Assembly (NCBI GenBank): GCA_010405405.1
Contig: MU004239.1
Span: forward strand, 1,253,647-1,317,646
Reading direction: 5' to 3'
Source of the DNA: Microthyrium microscopicum
Taxonomy: Eukaryota > Ascomycota > Dothideomycetes > Microthyriales > Microthyriaceae
Length of the DNA: 64,000 bases
Shown: one piece after another, positions 24,528 to 36,368 of the stretch
Layout: each line of letters starts with the position of its first letter
How positions within the stretch are numbered: position 1 is the stretch's first letter
Program-made: the position numbers and the translations under genes
The notes under the pieces: model-generated
Databases searched by the model: none
Told to the model about the DNA's origin: nothing
The model's input: the letters and a program-made list of their open reading frames with translations, nothing else

Positions 24528-25527
24528 TCAGTAATTATCCGCTCCGTATCCAGCCGCTCCTCCCTTATCGCTTGGCTCATCCATACTCAAGATTCGTTGA
24601 CCTGGTCCCAGCTTAACGTGATGTTTCAACATGTGCTTCAACAAATCGACGTCTCTAGCAAAACATGAGTTACACTCCGCATCCTTGTACGGCCATATAC
24701 AGGTCCAGCCGTCTGCTCTTCCTCTCTCCCGGGCGCAATGTGCTTTGAACAGCCCAACAGGGTCCATCCAGATCCTGCTTTGATTCGCATCATTGCGAGA
24801 CACCCGAAGCGAGATGGTGTTGACGACCATGCTACAGTGACTGCACGCGTACTCTTCGCCGTTTGAGTTCGAAATTGGTCTAGCTACGCGCCACAGATGG
24901 ACACGACCTTCGCGGTAGGCGCGTGCATTTTTGCAGGTGTTTGCATGATAGCGCGGATTTGAAGTGCGTGAGGGCGGCGGATGAATTGTGGAGGAGATGC
25001 TCGTAGCGTTGAGATATGGATCTGTTGATATAGGAAGACGCAGCGATGAAGCCATTGCAAATTGCCGAGATTGGTTAAGGACGCTCTGGTATCCCATCAG
25101 AGCACCTTCGAACGGGTGGCTTGGACGAATTAATGACTTCATCTCGCGGAGAACGAGAGACGGGCCGCTCGGAAAGATATCAGACTCTACTGGAAGAAAG
25201 ATCGAGATTAGCTGTTACTCGTGCCGACGCCTATAAGGTGAATAATGCACTTCGAATGAGACTGTGGCTCATGAGGAACAGCATAGCTCATAGGAGGAGC
25301 TAAATCCGAACATGAGTGAAGAACTCACCATGATCCAAGTCTGATAGCTCTGAAGAATTGTCTTCCTCGGATCCACGACCACCTCGTAGACCAATGCTTA
25401 GAGCATTATTAGGCTGTACTTGCTTCGCTGCTTTCTTCTTTTGATGTCTCTTCATTAACCATTTGACACCAGCTATAGAGGAGCCAACTATGCCCAGCGC
25501 CGCGGCTGCCGTTTCTACGGCAGGCAT
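24528..25527 (-). CDS. Hypothetical protein with C-terminal C2H2-like zinc fingers
   Basis: Best model: exon 1 25527-25329, intron 25190-25328, exon 2 25189-24528; 286 codons. A single intron to the acceptor at 25190 is the simplest of two frame-compatible readings; the other needs a 12-nt exon. The N terminus has a short hydrophobic helix (about 5-25) followed by a run of Lys, which may be a membrane anchor or a nuclear signal. The C-terminal half contains Cys-x2-Cys (CSHC) and His-x-Cys pairs, then C-x9-C-x2-C followed by LLKHMLKHH, which resembles divergent fungal C2H2 fingers. I do not recognise the family. It converges on the CBM18 gene with about 225 bp between their ends. Confidence 0.55.
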
Positions 25528-26318
25528 TGGTTAGGCTGAATGATGTAGAGAGCCTGTGATGGGAGGGTATACACAGAAAAAGAAAAACAAGCAAAACAAG
25601 TGGAGATAGATCTTGGAGAAGATTCAAAGCTTGAGCATCTCCAAAGCCATGGAAATCAACTATTCACCGAAATGCAGGCAGCATACCACCAGGCTGGAGT
25701 AGGTTCTGAAAGGAGCATCCTCGCCTTCCAAGATTACGAATAGCTACCTACCTTCCAAACTCATTATCATACCATGTGAGAGAGCGAAGTAGTGCAGTGG
25801 CGCAAGATTTCCTTACGACGAATAAGATTGAACCACGTTAAGTGAGGCTTAATGCTGAAGAGAGTTTATCAGGCTGATACTTTGATGGCTGTCACCTGCA
25901 TATGTGCACTCTCTTCACGAGGCACACTACTGATCCGGCTCAGCCTACAAGAAGCCGCCAGCAGTACAAGTAGGTATTTTTTGCTATAAAGGAGGATGTG
26001 GCTGTCAACAAGTCTGCTATACAAAATGGACGCTTGGCTTTATCGACTGCGATGTCTCCCAGCAGGAAGCAAAGCACTGAATAATCAACCGTAGCAGATG
26101 GAAGGCTTCACAGATGATAAAAACATGCCATTCCACAATGTCGCCCTGTCGGGGTACGTATATCAACTAACTTAATCTACCAACAAATATAAGCTCGGAC
26201 ATTGCTCAGAGTGACCGAGAGCGGATTAATATATATTCTCAAATCTCATATCTGAACATTGCCAAAACAAAGAAAGCAACATAACGATGTCTTTTATCGT
26301 TCATCCATTCGCGCAATT
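25528..26318. other. Intergenic, nothing recognised
   Basis: No open frame with a domain. Holds the promoters of the two diverging genes at its ends. Confidence 0.5.
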
Positions 26319-27363
26319 ATGCATATTCCATTTGCTCTACTGTTGATCGGTGCTAAGTTGGCTTCAAGTATTCCATCTGTTGCGGCTAGCGACATAGCAC
26401 CATCATATGTGGGCTATTTAATATCTACCTTCTCGGATGTTGAACCTACTGTGAAGTTCTATCTCTCGAACGGCAATGATCCTGGAAGTTACAAATTCCT
26501 GAATAGGCGGAAAGCAGCTCTAATATCCACTGTTGGCACCAGAGCAGTTCGGGATGTATTCCTGGCAGTGAACGGAGATAGAACCATGTGGTATATGATT
26601 GCAACCGGTCAGTCGGCCAAGAAAGTGAATCCATCTGGCTCTAATGAAGATAGATCTCGATGTGAAAGCCCCGGGATTTAGTTGGGATAAGGCCACTAGG
26701 AAAGGAAGTCGAAGCATTGTAGTTTTTTCGTCGCCTAACCTAGTCGACTGGAGCGCACCAAGCCTTGTCACAGTAGAGGATAGCACAGCTGGCATGGTAT
26801 GGGCCCCTTCCGCCGTATGGGATGAGAAAACGTCTCAATTCCACGTCTTCTGGGCATCAAAGCACTACCAAGCATCCGACAAGGACCATACCGGCAAGGC
26901 AAATCAAGATCGGATTCGCTATGCCTCGACCGCAGACTTCAAAACATTCACCGCCCCAACAGACTACATTGCATATCCAGGAACACCAGTCATTGATCAA
27001 GAATTTCAATACCTGGGTACTCCAGGACACTTTGCACGCTTCTTCAAGAATGAGACACAAAGCCAAGTATATCAAGAAATGTCAACCACTGGACTCTTTG
27101 GACAGTGGAAGTCGCTTGGTCCAGTAACACCCCAAAAGAGCCTCGAGGGGCCGGCTTGTTTTGCCGATATCAAGAACCCGGGGGTCTATCATCTACTGCT
27201 TGATGATTATAAGCAATATATCCCCTTTACGACGATGGATATTAGCTCGGGGAAATGGCAGAAGTCCAACTTCCCACTGTTTCCGAGCGGCTTGAAGCAT
27301 GGTAGTGTCACTCCCGTTACGCAGGCGGAGTATGAGGCTGTAGAACGCCGATTTCCTGCTTAA
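26319..27363 (+). CDS. Secreted GH43-like glycoside hydrolase
   Basis: Two exons, 26319-26607 and 26654-27363, with a 46 bp intron (gtcagt donor); 332 codons. The chosen ATG opens a signal peptide (1-24). The chain then reads as a five-bladed propeller of the GH43 type: YVGYLISTF, WYMIATDLDVKAPGFSWD across the splice, SRSIVVFSSPNLVDWS, and VWAPSAVWDEKTSQFHVFWAS. GH43 members hydrolyse arabinans, xylans or related beta-linked plant polysaccharides. The usual WAPD/E segment reads WAPS here. The N-terminal catalytic HDP motif is absent, so the subfamily and activity are uncertain. Length is right for a single-domain secreted member. No CBM. The neighbours give no cluster context. Confidence 0.75.
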
Positions 27364-30044
27364 ATCGCCTCCGTTTGGTATCAACGGTTGAAGAGCAAAG
27401 CTCGATATTTGAACACATTTTTTCAAATTTTTATCGAATGCGCTGGGAGTTGAAGTATTTTACAATCAAGTCGCCGGTCGTAACCATCTTCCCGAGGACC
27501 ATCTTACTATTTCCAGTCCTACCATGAAGAAGTCTTTGAGGATATTATATCCTTGAAAAAGGCAGGACACAGCCTTTTGTAACAGCCTTGGAGGATCAAG
27601 GCCTAATTAGCAGAAAACTCGTGCTCCGGATTACATCATTCGATACGTTGACTCATCAGAAACCTTAATTCGGTGGTAGAAAAGGGGCCTCGGGGAGGTT
27701 GAGTACCTACACGATGGCAAATTCTGGTGGTGGTGTTGCTTGGATGGGATGCGAAAGATCACTACAATAACTTTAGCATAGGTCTCCAATACGAGCCTTA
27801 TTGTAGAGCAAAGTATATCTGCGACCTTGTAGACCTTAAAATTTCCATATTTCAACGCAATTTCAATATCAAGCTGATATTCCATACTCGATCGGGCAAG
27901 CAGAGACAAGATGTAGTAATATCTCGTCCAAATAAGCTCATCTTTGGATCAAGACATCTTTTTTCAGAGTGTATCGCAAGACAATGATGGATGTTCAAAT
28001 GATCGACAGATGGCTTGTCTCTCTCTTTCCCGAATTGCTTTTCAGACACGAAACTCGAGAATTGCGCGAACAAGACACGAACCCTTTTGGACAAGGTCCA
28101 ACCCTTGTCAACCTACGTTCGAGCAATATAGATTAAAATGCCATGGTCCACCATGTATGGTGGGTGCACAGGAAACAACTCCGATCGGAGGCCAAGAGAT
28201 GCGGACCGTCGAAATGTTCAGCTATTCCGACAATTCAACTAATAATAGGAGTTCAGTAATGGTAGATCCAATTGTCGTCTGAAGTTGTACAGCATATGAT
28301 ATCATGTTCTCCGATACGGATGTGCCTGGGGGAATGACGATAAATCTCCCGTGCCGGACGATCAAATGTTGTGGCGCTGAGGCGTCTAAAGCAAAGAAAA
28401 GGAAGTTTTAGCAACGGATATCATGAGAATTTCATCGGATGCGGGTCTTCGCAGTTGTACAACAGCATGTGGGTCGGTCATTAGGAGACAAATATAAGAC
28501 TTGGTCTTACGTAGCAAGCATACGTCGGACTTGTCATCATTTTCACTGACAAGTAAAAGCGAAGTGCGAGGAGAGAAAAAGGGGCCTGGCCTCGAACACA
28601 AGAGTGGGGCTCTCGCACATGTTGCGGTGGTGAACGATTGTACCAAATATCGTTGAACCAGTCGCCAGAAATGTATGGAAAACATGGCACGACGTTAGAT
28701 TATTTTGATTTGCGTAGATTGTATGGGTTCGGACAGGTCCAAATTTTTATATGCTAGCCGTTAGCGATTTGCACGAGGATGGTTGGGCGGGCCAGTAACA
28801 AAGAAAGATGGGATTCCGGAAGCAGTAGATTAAGCGCTGCCAGCATTCCACAGACGAATCAGGGTGGATGGATGACCCTGGGTAAATAGTGCGCTGGCTA
28901 GAAGCGCCGTTGTCCAGGCAGTTGGATTTGAGCTTAAAAGATTGCTTCAACACTTTCAGTTTGTGGTGAAGATGAGAAAAAAGGGAGGTACAGCGGGCGT
29001 TCATGTATGATATCGTTTTCTTGAAGGATGGCAGGCCACAGATATGCGGGTGAATGCCGCTGTCCGTCGCTTGTCATTTACGGTGCATTTACAAGGTATA
29101 TCTACCATTTTTCACAGGGCTAAGCCTGTTCCTGAAAATGGCGGTCGTCTTGCATGTTGTGGGGACTTTTGATCACTGCTGTGGTGAAGCACTATACCAT
29201 AACGGGCCGTTAATTTAAGCCTCCTTAACAATCAACATGTTGGCCGAGAAATAGCCTCTGATCATTTTGCTGTAATTGTTCGCTGTTGGCCCTGGATCGT
29301 TTTTTAGGAAATGCAATCTCTACTAGTTGCCGTGCTCCGTGCTCGACTTACACCACTTTAGTCTTTGATCTGTCTAGAGTACCTAGTCTCTACTGATAGT
29401 CTCTACAATCTCATCTTGAATAGTTGTACTCTTAGCCTCCTAAACTGTCCATCTACATCCGGACATCTTCTTTGCATCTTTTTCCCTTTTTCTACCAACT
29501 ATCTGTCGCTCTCTGGAAAGCCCTTTGTGTGTTTTTGCATTTATATTTTTTATTTGTTTGTATTGTCTCAGACTCGACCTGCCCAGTGCCCATCGCCTAA
29601 CCACCCCCAACCATCTTTGCCAGCAATCCAGCAAGGGGACCACACACCATACACCACAGAGCATTGAATGCTCAAGCTTCTACAACTTCTTTCAACAAAA
29701 ACACCATTATCCATTGTCAAATCCCATCACCGGCCCCCGTTGACGTTTCCATTGTTTCTGCATTCCCGCCTGTCACCACTCGCCTCCCCATCAAACCTTT
29801 GGGGGTTACCTGCTGCTTGTACCCATTCGCACCTGTCTAGGAGGTCTCTCGCGCCTTTTCCAACAACATCTGTTTCATCTCTTCCCTTCCATCCTATCTT
29901 TTCTCTGGCCCCGTCTCTCCAACATTGAAACGTCTCATCATTCGCTCCCTCCCTGGATGCCCCTCAAGAGCCACATAGCAAGCAATCCACAGTCACTCCA
30001 CGCCGGACACGCGCCCTCGCCGCCCGCACGAGGCCTCATGAGCC
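27364..30044. other. 2.7 kb gene-free stretch ending in the Spa2 promoter and leader
   Basis: Open frames of 60-112 codons on both strands (e.g. 27944-28282 +, 28386-28685 -) have no domains. From about 29360 to 30040 the + strand is strongly C/T-rich with few G, the usual look of a fungal 5' leader. A short upstream frame starts at 29957 in another frame and could act as a uORF, but this is not testable here. Confidence 0.5.
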
Positions 30045-32951
30045 ATGAGCCTCAGATCAAATCTGCTGCCAAACCATGCCCCTGCTCCGCCCCTCTCCCC
30101 TCTGACGCCCGCCGATTCCGACTGGAGCCCTCTTCACTCCTATCAGTACTCCAACACTGGCAGAAGCAGCCCAGCAGTCACCCCAGGCCTCAACTCCAAC
30201 TTCGGTCCCAAACCACCTATACCTAATCCCGCCGATACACCACCACTCTCCGTACATTCCAGCGCAAACTCTAGCGGCCCAGATGGCCCTCTCAGCACAC
30301 GTCCACATGGCAATCCTTCTCCACCGAGCTCAATAGGCCGCGCCAGCTCTATTGGCCGGGCATCCATCGTCACAACTGCTACAATCGATGAAAGAAAGCT
30401 ACAAGAGATGGAACAAACACTAGCTACCCATCATCGGGCGCTGGTCCGGTATCTGGCTCCATACCTTAGAGAGCTACGGTCAGATCCACGGCAAGATCGC
30501 GCGCGCGACAAGCTCCAACGACTGTCTATGAGCCAATTTCAAGAATTAAGTACAGATGTATATGATGAACTTACGCGGCGCGACGAAGAACGAAGACGAG
30601 GTGGACCAACCCCTGGAAACCCAACACCTAAGTATCTGTTGCCGAAACCAAAATTCCACCCCAAGCGAAATCAAGCGCGTCAAAAACTATCGGTACTGGT
30701 GCCAGATCGATTCCAACAGTTGGCAACAGACGTTTTCTTCGAACTTGAACGTCGATTCCCTCGATTCGGTCGCTCCCAAAGTCGTGCCGAAAGCATTCCC
30801 GATCGAAATACACCCAGTCGCAATGGCAACTACCCACCACGCGGTCAATCGAGAAACGATTCCCGAAGTCAGTCAAGAGATGGCTTTAGACCTGGTTTAC
30901 CTGGTCCTTATGGCGGAAATCCAGGAGTACAGCCAGGTCTCGATGATCAACCGAATGTACTGGGGAAACCTCTGCCGAAAATATATCAAAGTAATACAAT
31001 CATGCCCAGTAAGGGTGTAATGGTGGAAGACGATGGCGAAGTGGATGGCTCAAGATCAATTAATGGCGGGCCAGAAACATTAATGAGCCAATATTCAAAA
31101 CAACAATCTGAGCCTCCGGACTCAAGGGTTGAGGACTTGATGAATCAGTTGCAGGAGAAAGATAGACAATTGGCGGAGGTACAATCAGCGTCACGCGAAG
31201 TAAGCAACCTGATAATTTTGTATGACAATACTAATAGTGAGCAGGATATGGATAGAGAAAAATCCCAATGGGACGATTTGAGATCTGACTTGGAGCGCAA
31301 GCTTAGGGACGCTGAATCATTAAACAATTCTATGCAAGCTGAGCTTATCAAGGTCCAAGCAGACAAATCTGAGATGGAACGGAAACGCGGTTTTGAGACG
31401 GATCTTCAAGCACAACTCAACGAGACCAAGGAAGCCAATCAAGAAATGGAACGTAACTTGAGATCGCAATTGCAAGTAGCACGAGAAACTGCTCAACGGA
31501 CCGAGCAGAACCTTACAATGCGACTGGAAGAAGCTCAGAGCCAGCCCGACCGTGGATACGACGAAAGTATGGAGTGGAGACAAAGGTGTGATCTTTTGGA
31601 GAATGACTTGGTTGAGCAAAGAAAGATTACCGAAGAGGTACAAAATGAAGCCGCACAATTCCTGCAAGAGATGCGGACCTTGTCGCAAAGGAGCACTGAT
31701 TCCGTCGAGAAAGAAGAGAAGCTTCTGGATCAGATTGTACAGCTTGAAAGAGAAGTGAGGGTATGGAAGTCAAGATACGCCAAATCAAAAAGCCAAGCCA
31801 GGTCTTTGCGGTCATCTTCCCTAGGCTTACCGGCGCGGGATATCACAGAATACAACGATGACAGTGCCTTTGTCGCTCAGGATGGCGTTATCAAGGACTT
31901 TCACGTTATGAACTTCCAGGTCTCCATTGATGAATTGCTCCAGCAAACAAGGAATGGCGATTCAGGACTCATTAATGAAAGTATGAAACAGGTTATCATG
32001 GCTGTTCGCTCAATTACTCTCGACATGGATTCCCTGGAAAATGCTGAAGCGAGCACACCAAACAAGCGAGCGAAACTTCGCGTACGCCTATCTCAGGCCG
32101 CCAACAACCTCATCACCGCGTCTAAATCGCATACAGCATCAGCAGGAATTGCGCCAGTAACGCTAGTCGATGCTGCGGCCTCACATCTTACTACTGCTGT
32201 GGTAGATGTCATCAAGATACTCAAGATCCGCCGCTCCACACCAGAAGAGCTTGAACGCGAGGAAGCAAATAACGACACCCTCTCTGTCCGCCCTGCGTCT
32301 CGACCTGTCTCTGCCCGTCCTCCACCACTGGCCCCCTTGAAGACGCGTGGAAATGGTAGCATCAGCAACTCGTCTCAAGGAACTGGTGTCGCACGTAACA
32401 CCAGTGTCTCCTCCACAGGCTACAGCGCGTACAGTCGCTACTCTGGCCGCTACAGCATGAACACCTCCCCTCCCGCCATGAGCGCTGGGGGCGATATTCC
32501 AAACTACGGCACCAGTGCCATGGGCATGCTCCGCGAAGACGGCATCCAAGAATTCGTCAACTATATCGAAGACACCTCCGCGCTGCTCGTCCGTAGCATC
32601 CAACCACTGGTCAACACCATTCGCTCCCAGCCTACCATCCTCGCATCGGATCCGGCCGTTGTCTCCTATGTCTCCGAAATCTCAGGAACAGTGGCGCAAA
32701 TCGTAATGAAGGCCAACAGCGCTGTCTCAGATCTCAACAACGCCGCTCTCGAGAAACACGCACCACCAGTCATCAGCGTCCTCGACACCACTGGCCGTGA
32801 ACTGCTCACGACCAAGGACCGCGGAGACGTAAGCGGAATGCCACAACTCGCCTTCCGTATCGCTCGCGCGACCAAGGAACTGCTCTGGCGTGTCCAGCGC
32901 ATTGAGGACGGTGAAGTCACAGCCTCTTCCTCTCTTCCCCTCGAAATATGA
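30045..32951 (+). CDS. SPA2: Spa2-type polarisome scaffold protein
   Basis: The frame is open throughout, but an internal 45 bp segment (31200-31244) has a gtaagc donor, a tactaat branch point and a gagcag acceptor, so it is probably a phase-0 intron; the spliced product is 953 codons. The N terminus (1-115) is Pro/Ser-rich. Two Spa2-homology-domain (GIT-type) repeats lie at about 151-176 (DKLQRLSMSQFQELSTDVYDEL) and 209-238 (QKLSVLVPDRFQQLATDVFFEL). A long coiled coil covers about 360-600. The C-terminal third has a conserved helical region (about 620-740) and the C-terminal Spa2 block (about 840-930). Spa2 organises formin, Bud6 and MAPK modules at hyphal tips (family knowledge). The start chosen is the first ATG in frame. 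Confidence 0.9.
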   Translation: MSLRSNLLPNHAPAPPLSPLTPADSDWSPLHSYQYSNTGRSSPAVTPGLNSNFGPKPPIPNPADTPPLSVHSSANSSGPDGPLSTRPHGNPSPPSSIGRASSIGRASIVTTATIDERKLQEMEQTLATHHRALVRYLAPYLRELRSDPRQDRARDKLQRLSMSQFQELSTDVYDELTRRDEERRRGGPTPGNPTPKYLLPKPKFHPKRNQARQKLSVLVPDRFQQLATDVFFELERRFPRFGRSQSRAESIPDRNTPSRNGNYPPRGQSRNDSRSQSRDGFRPGLPGPYGGNPGVQPGLDDQPNVLGKPLPKIYQSNTIMPSKGVMVEDDGEVDGSRSINGGPETLMSQYSKQQSEPPDSRVEDLMNQLQEKDRQLAEVQSASREVSNLIILYDNTNSEQDMDREKSQWDDLRSDLERKLRDAESLNNSMQAELIKVQADKSEMERKRGFETDLQAQLNETKEANQEMERNLRSQLQVARETAQRTEQNLTMRLEEAQSQPDRGYDESMEWRQRCDLLENDLVEQRKITEEVQNEAAQFLQEMRTLSQRSTDSVEKEEKLLDQIVQLEREVRVWKSRYAKSKSQARSLRSSSLGLPARDITEYNDDSAFVAQDGVIKDFHVMNFQVSIDELLQQTRNGDSGLINESMKQVIMAVRSITLDMDSLENAEASTPNKRAKLRVRLSQAANNLITASKSHTASAGIAPVTLVDAAASHLTTAVVDVIKILKIRRSTPEELEREEANNDTLSVRPASRPVSARPPPLAPLKTRGNGSISNSSQGTGVARNTSVSSTGYSAYSRYSGRYSMNTSPPAMSAGGDIPNYGTSAMGMLREDGIQEFVNYIEDTSALLVRSIQPLVNTIRSQPTILASDPAVVSYVSEISGTVAQIVMKANSAVSDLNNAALEKHAPPVISVLDTTGRELLTTKDRGDVSGMPQLAFRIARATKELLWRVQRIEDGEVTASSSLPLEI
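31200..31244 (+). other. Probable in-frame (3n) intron inside SPA2
   Basis: Begins gtaagc after a GAA codon, contains tactaat 12 bp before the end, and ends gagcag. Its 45 bp contain no stop in the coding frame, so retention would insert 15 residues into the coiled-coil entry without truncation. Confidence 0.75.
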
Positions 32952-33986
32952 ACAACCCAACCACATCTCAACCACAATCATAAACCATCAAGTCGAAGAG
33001 CATTAAACCCCTCCATCCCCAAAAAACGAGACGAAGACTTACGAACCAAACTTACCCATCCGCTGCCACCGGCGCCGGCTACATCATAACCATCATATAC
33101 CATTTGCATGTTTTCCCACCAGCATCAAAAATCCCACCAGCATCTACACAAACGCATCTACTACCTTTAATTCAACGACCACCAACCCACCGTGCCATAT
33201 TGGCCTTTCTTATCCTACTTCCAGGCCAGTTCCCGGAACACTTATTCTGTACTATTACAACACTTTTTTTTCTATGCGGCTTTAGGCAGAGCATTTCATC
33301 TTGGCATTCGGCGTTTGATATACCCCTACCTGCAGAACTTGTTTCATTTGACCTTGTATTGGAAAAAACAGGTCGCTTGGTATTACCTTTTATAAACCAT
33401 GGAAACCCCTGGGACCCTCCGGTGCCCTCCGGGACAGCTTCCCTTGGGATAGGGAAAAAGGCTTTTCATGAGACGATGGGAAGCATTGAGCGTGATTGGT
33501 TATGGGGTTATGGAGATTTTTATGTAGTATTGTTTAATTTTGATGCTGTGGATGCTGGGGTTGCATTGCGGCTGTTGTGTTATTTCTGTGTTTTCTTGTG
33601 ATATGTGTGATGTGTTATGCGTGGTGGTGAGGTTTTATGTAAGATGAATTTGTTCTTTTGACGAGATCTGGGGTAGTTGATGTACGGATACGATTGTTGA
33701 GCCCTGGGGTAGGGAGATTAGTTTTGGTAGTGTGGGAGGCTGAGATGGCGGCGTTCGTATCGTGTTGTTCTAGAAGATTGGGAGATGAGTCATTGGGGGC
33801 CAGAGGATATGCTGTTGACCGGTTTGGTGGTTGCTTTTTATGAGTTGTTGTTTATATCGTGTTTTCTTGATGTCGATTTACTCTCTGCGTTGTATGGTTT
33901 CACTCGATCAGATAAATGCAGAGTTTGGCATCTACAACGGTGGTAGAAATGGTACCTACCTAGCCACGAACTACTACTAATTTTCA
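32952..33986. other. SPA2 3' flank and intergenic
   Basis: Contains a 165-codon frame (33104-33601, +) that is C/T-rich at first and then G/T-rich; no domain, and it lies where the SPA2 3' UTR is expected. Not called as a gene. Confidence 0.45.
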
Positions 33987-35164
33987 GAAGACACAAGAAA
34001 TGGGTGTCAATAAAGATTATGATGGCCGAGTATTCTGAGGAGTGTCACTAGGATCAAATGATAGAATTGTTGAAAAATATGCCAGCCGCGGATAGAATTG
34101 TGACGCTGCTTGACACTTTCTTTCATCAAGGACCTAATGGAAAGCACAAATGCCTTGTCTTTGAACTTCTTGGTCCGACGATTTATTTCCTAGTGAAGTG
34201 GCTTTCTGATGATGGAGGCTTGGACGAACGAATGGAGCCAGAAACGATGTTGAAGATAACAAAGCAGCTCTTAGAAGCAGTTGCTTGTCTTCATAAATCA
34301 GGGTACGCCCATGGCAGTTAGTCTTATCAATCTGTTCCGTAGAGTCGTGGACTGACTTTATATTACGCAGACATCAGCTGTCTAAGCATTGCTTTCACGA
34401 GCCCGAAACTGACAAGGCTGTCAAAAAAGAAGATTCTCAAATCATTGGCCAACCGAATCTTGAGGAGCTCATCCGACTAGATGGCAAACCAATTGACCCC
34501 AGTATGCCAGAGCAGCTGATAGAAGCCGCAGGCTGGAATGACTGGCTTGACGAGGATGATGAAGATATTCGCCTAATTGATTTTACACAGACATTCGCCC
34601 ACGGCAATGAACCAGCCGAGCTCTCTCAGCTGCCTGGCTTGGAGTGTCCAGAGACTATCTTTACTGATAGTTTCGATTATCGCGTTAATCTCTGGCGTGT
34701 GGGTTATACGGTATGTGGAATCTGGATTCACTCTTCCTAGTGCTCAAGAATAAATACTGAACTCGCTCAGGATATACACGATGCTGTTTGCTTCAATGCC
34801 ACTTATGACATTGGGAGATATCAATTTCGTCGTCGTGCAAATGATTGACTTCATCGAGGAATTGCCGGAGGAATGGGAGACGAAATGGGCTCAAATGCAG
34901 GAGGAAGCTGGAAGAGAACCGCACACTATACCCCGTACGTCTTGCCAGATTATCGACTGATCAAGCCTGTTTGAAGTGGCTCGCTGACCCTCTAGCGTAG
35001 GTGGATCTGACGAACGGTCAGTGCTGGAGCAAAAGTTTCATGATGGGATCCACGATCCAAGTCTGCGGCAACTTCTTCCAATTATCAAGGGCCTCATGAG
35101 ATTTCGACCTTCTGATCGAATGGAAGCGTCTTCTGCACTTGAGCTGCTTGAATCGTTCTATTGA
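33987..35164 (+). pseudogene. Decayed SRPK-like protein kinase
   Basis: Fragments of the fungal SRPK-like kinase fold read through four exon-like blocks ending 34316, 34710, 34934 and 35164. Recognisable in order: a VAIK-like strand (VSIKIMMAE, about 34004), the hinge region HKCLVFELLGP, the catalytic loop AHG-D/N-ISCLSI (usual HGDISxxNI), DFTQTF in place of DFG, CPE in place of APE, DYRVNLWRVGYT, and the terminal helix RFRPSDRMEASSALELL. Defects: the glycine-rich N-lobe is missing, an in-frame TAG lies at 34049, and the junction 34710/34771 changes frame by one base relative to the downstream coding frame. The catalytic Asn and DFG Gly are also replaced. I therefore read it as a relic. The alternative is a pseudokinase with unusual splicing. 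Confidence 0.75.
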
Positions 35165-35711
35165 GCTTTTCACATGCTCTTCATGTCTCCGAGTTGAATT
35201 TAGGTCACTTCAAAGATTTGAATGATGGCGAAAGCATAATCTTGACGAAGAAAATGACTGATGTGCTCCCATCAATAATGGTGTCCGTTATCGCCTTCTG
35301 TAAGGAGAAGATGAGTTTTAAGAGAGACTACCGACTAGTATGTGGCCACAGTGAGCGTAAGAATCATCATGTAGGGGTCTAAAACCAAACAGGAGAATCT
35401 AGGAATACTCAAGATGATTAAAGAAATAGATGCGTCTGCCGAAACGGAACAGCAGGATATGTGGTAGAGAATGATTGAAAGTGACGAAAAGAACTTGTAT
35501 ATGCACGATCGCAGATTACAATTCCCTCGGCAGAACGCATTGCTACTTCTTAGCATTGCAGACTTGATATTTCATTACTAGCTCATTTTCCCTCTCATCA
35601 TCATCATCATCAAGTAGCCATCTCCCTTTGATAACAACCAGCGGATGTGAGCATTGTTCTCTATTTCACAATGAGCCAGCTAATACCCATCAGCTCATGA
35701 ACTTTTTGAAA
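35165..35711. other. Intergenic; CAT microsatellite at about 35594-35612
   Basis: No gene recognised. About six tandem tca/cat triplets occur near 35594-35612. Short frames (35161-35382 +, 35335-35556 -) are not supported. Confidence 0.5.
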
Positions 35712-36368
35712 CTACGTGTCAGGGAATAGCGACCTTCGATTGATGATCGTTGTCCTCGACAACTCGAACACCCGCCCATTCTGCAAATCTGCACTCTTCA
35801 GTAGCTCCCAATCCAGCACAGTCTCCCCCTTGACGTCGAATTTGATCTCAGAGTCTCGGTCAGACATGTAGGCAGGATGCACTGGAAACTTGCGCAGTGT
35901 CATGCGGGCTTTCTGATGCACTACGCTTTTATACAAGCCTTTCTCTATCCAGGACTTTAGGCGCTCGACTTGGAGGTAGTCGGCGAGGGCTTCTATTTTG
36001 GCGTATGTGATGCCGTCGAAGCCATCTTCGCGGGTCCAGAGGAGTGGCATTACGCCGGTGCGCAGATAGGAGAGGATGTGGGCGAAGGCGGGTGGGTCAA
36101 AGTCGTAGTAGTAGTGTGGTGTGGTGTCTTTCTGGGTGGCTTCGGTGGTGATGGTTGTGCTGCTCTGTTCTGCCATTCTATAGATTTATTAGCAAGGTAG
36201 CTCTGATAGAAAATAGTTTGCGCGCTGGAATATTTTGCTTTACCGGCTTTCCAAGTCAAACATGCTGCGGAAATAGTCGCTGCCGCCATATATGCCATGG
36301 ATCAAGATGTCTTTGGTGGTGGTAAAAGTCTGGTCACCAACTTCCAACGTGATTTTATCAGTTGACAT
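35712..36368 (-). CDS. BTB/POZ domain protein (KCTD/T1-like fold)
   Basis: Two exons: 36368-36244 and 36177-35712, with a 66 bp GT-AG intron; 196 codons. Exon 1 supplies the first BTB strands (ITLEVGDQTFTTTKDIL and GSDYFRSMF), and exon 2 the rest (YYDFDPPAFAHILSYLRTG, PLLWT, YAKIEALADYLQVERLKSWIE). The order matches potassium-channel-T1-type BTB domains, in which the DxDPxxFxxIL-YLRTG motif is diagnostic. Such proteins act as cullin-3 adaptors or oligomerisation modules. The C-terminal 80 residues have no known domain. Between the two BTB halves sits a 20-residue Thr-rich insert. Reading exon 2 alone would begin at an internal Met and lose the start of the domain. Confidence 0.82.

Noticed and set aside
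26758-27363. Idea that the GH43-like gene is part of a polysaccharide-degradation cluster
   Set aside because: No other carbohydrate-active enzyme or sugar transporter lies nearby; the CBM18 protein is not catalytic.
33104-33601. 165-codon frame after SPA2
   Set aside because: Skewed composition typical of a UTR; no domain; starts within the expected SPA2 3' UTR.
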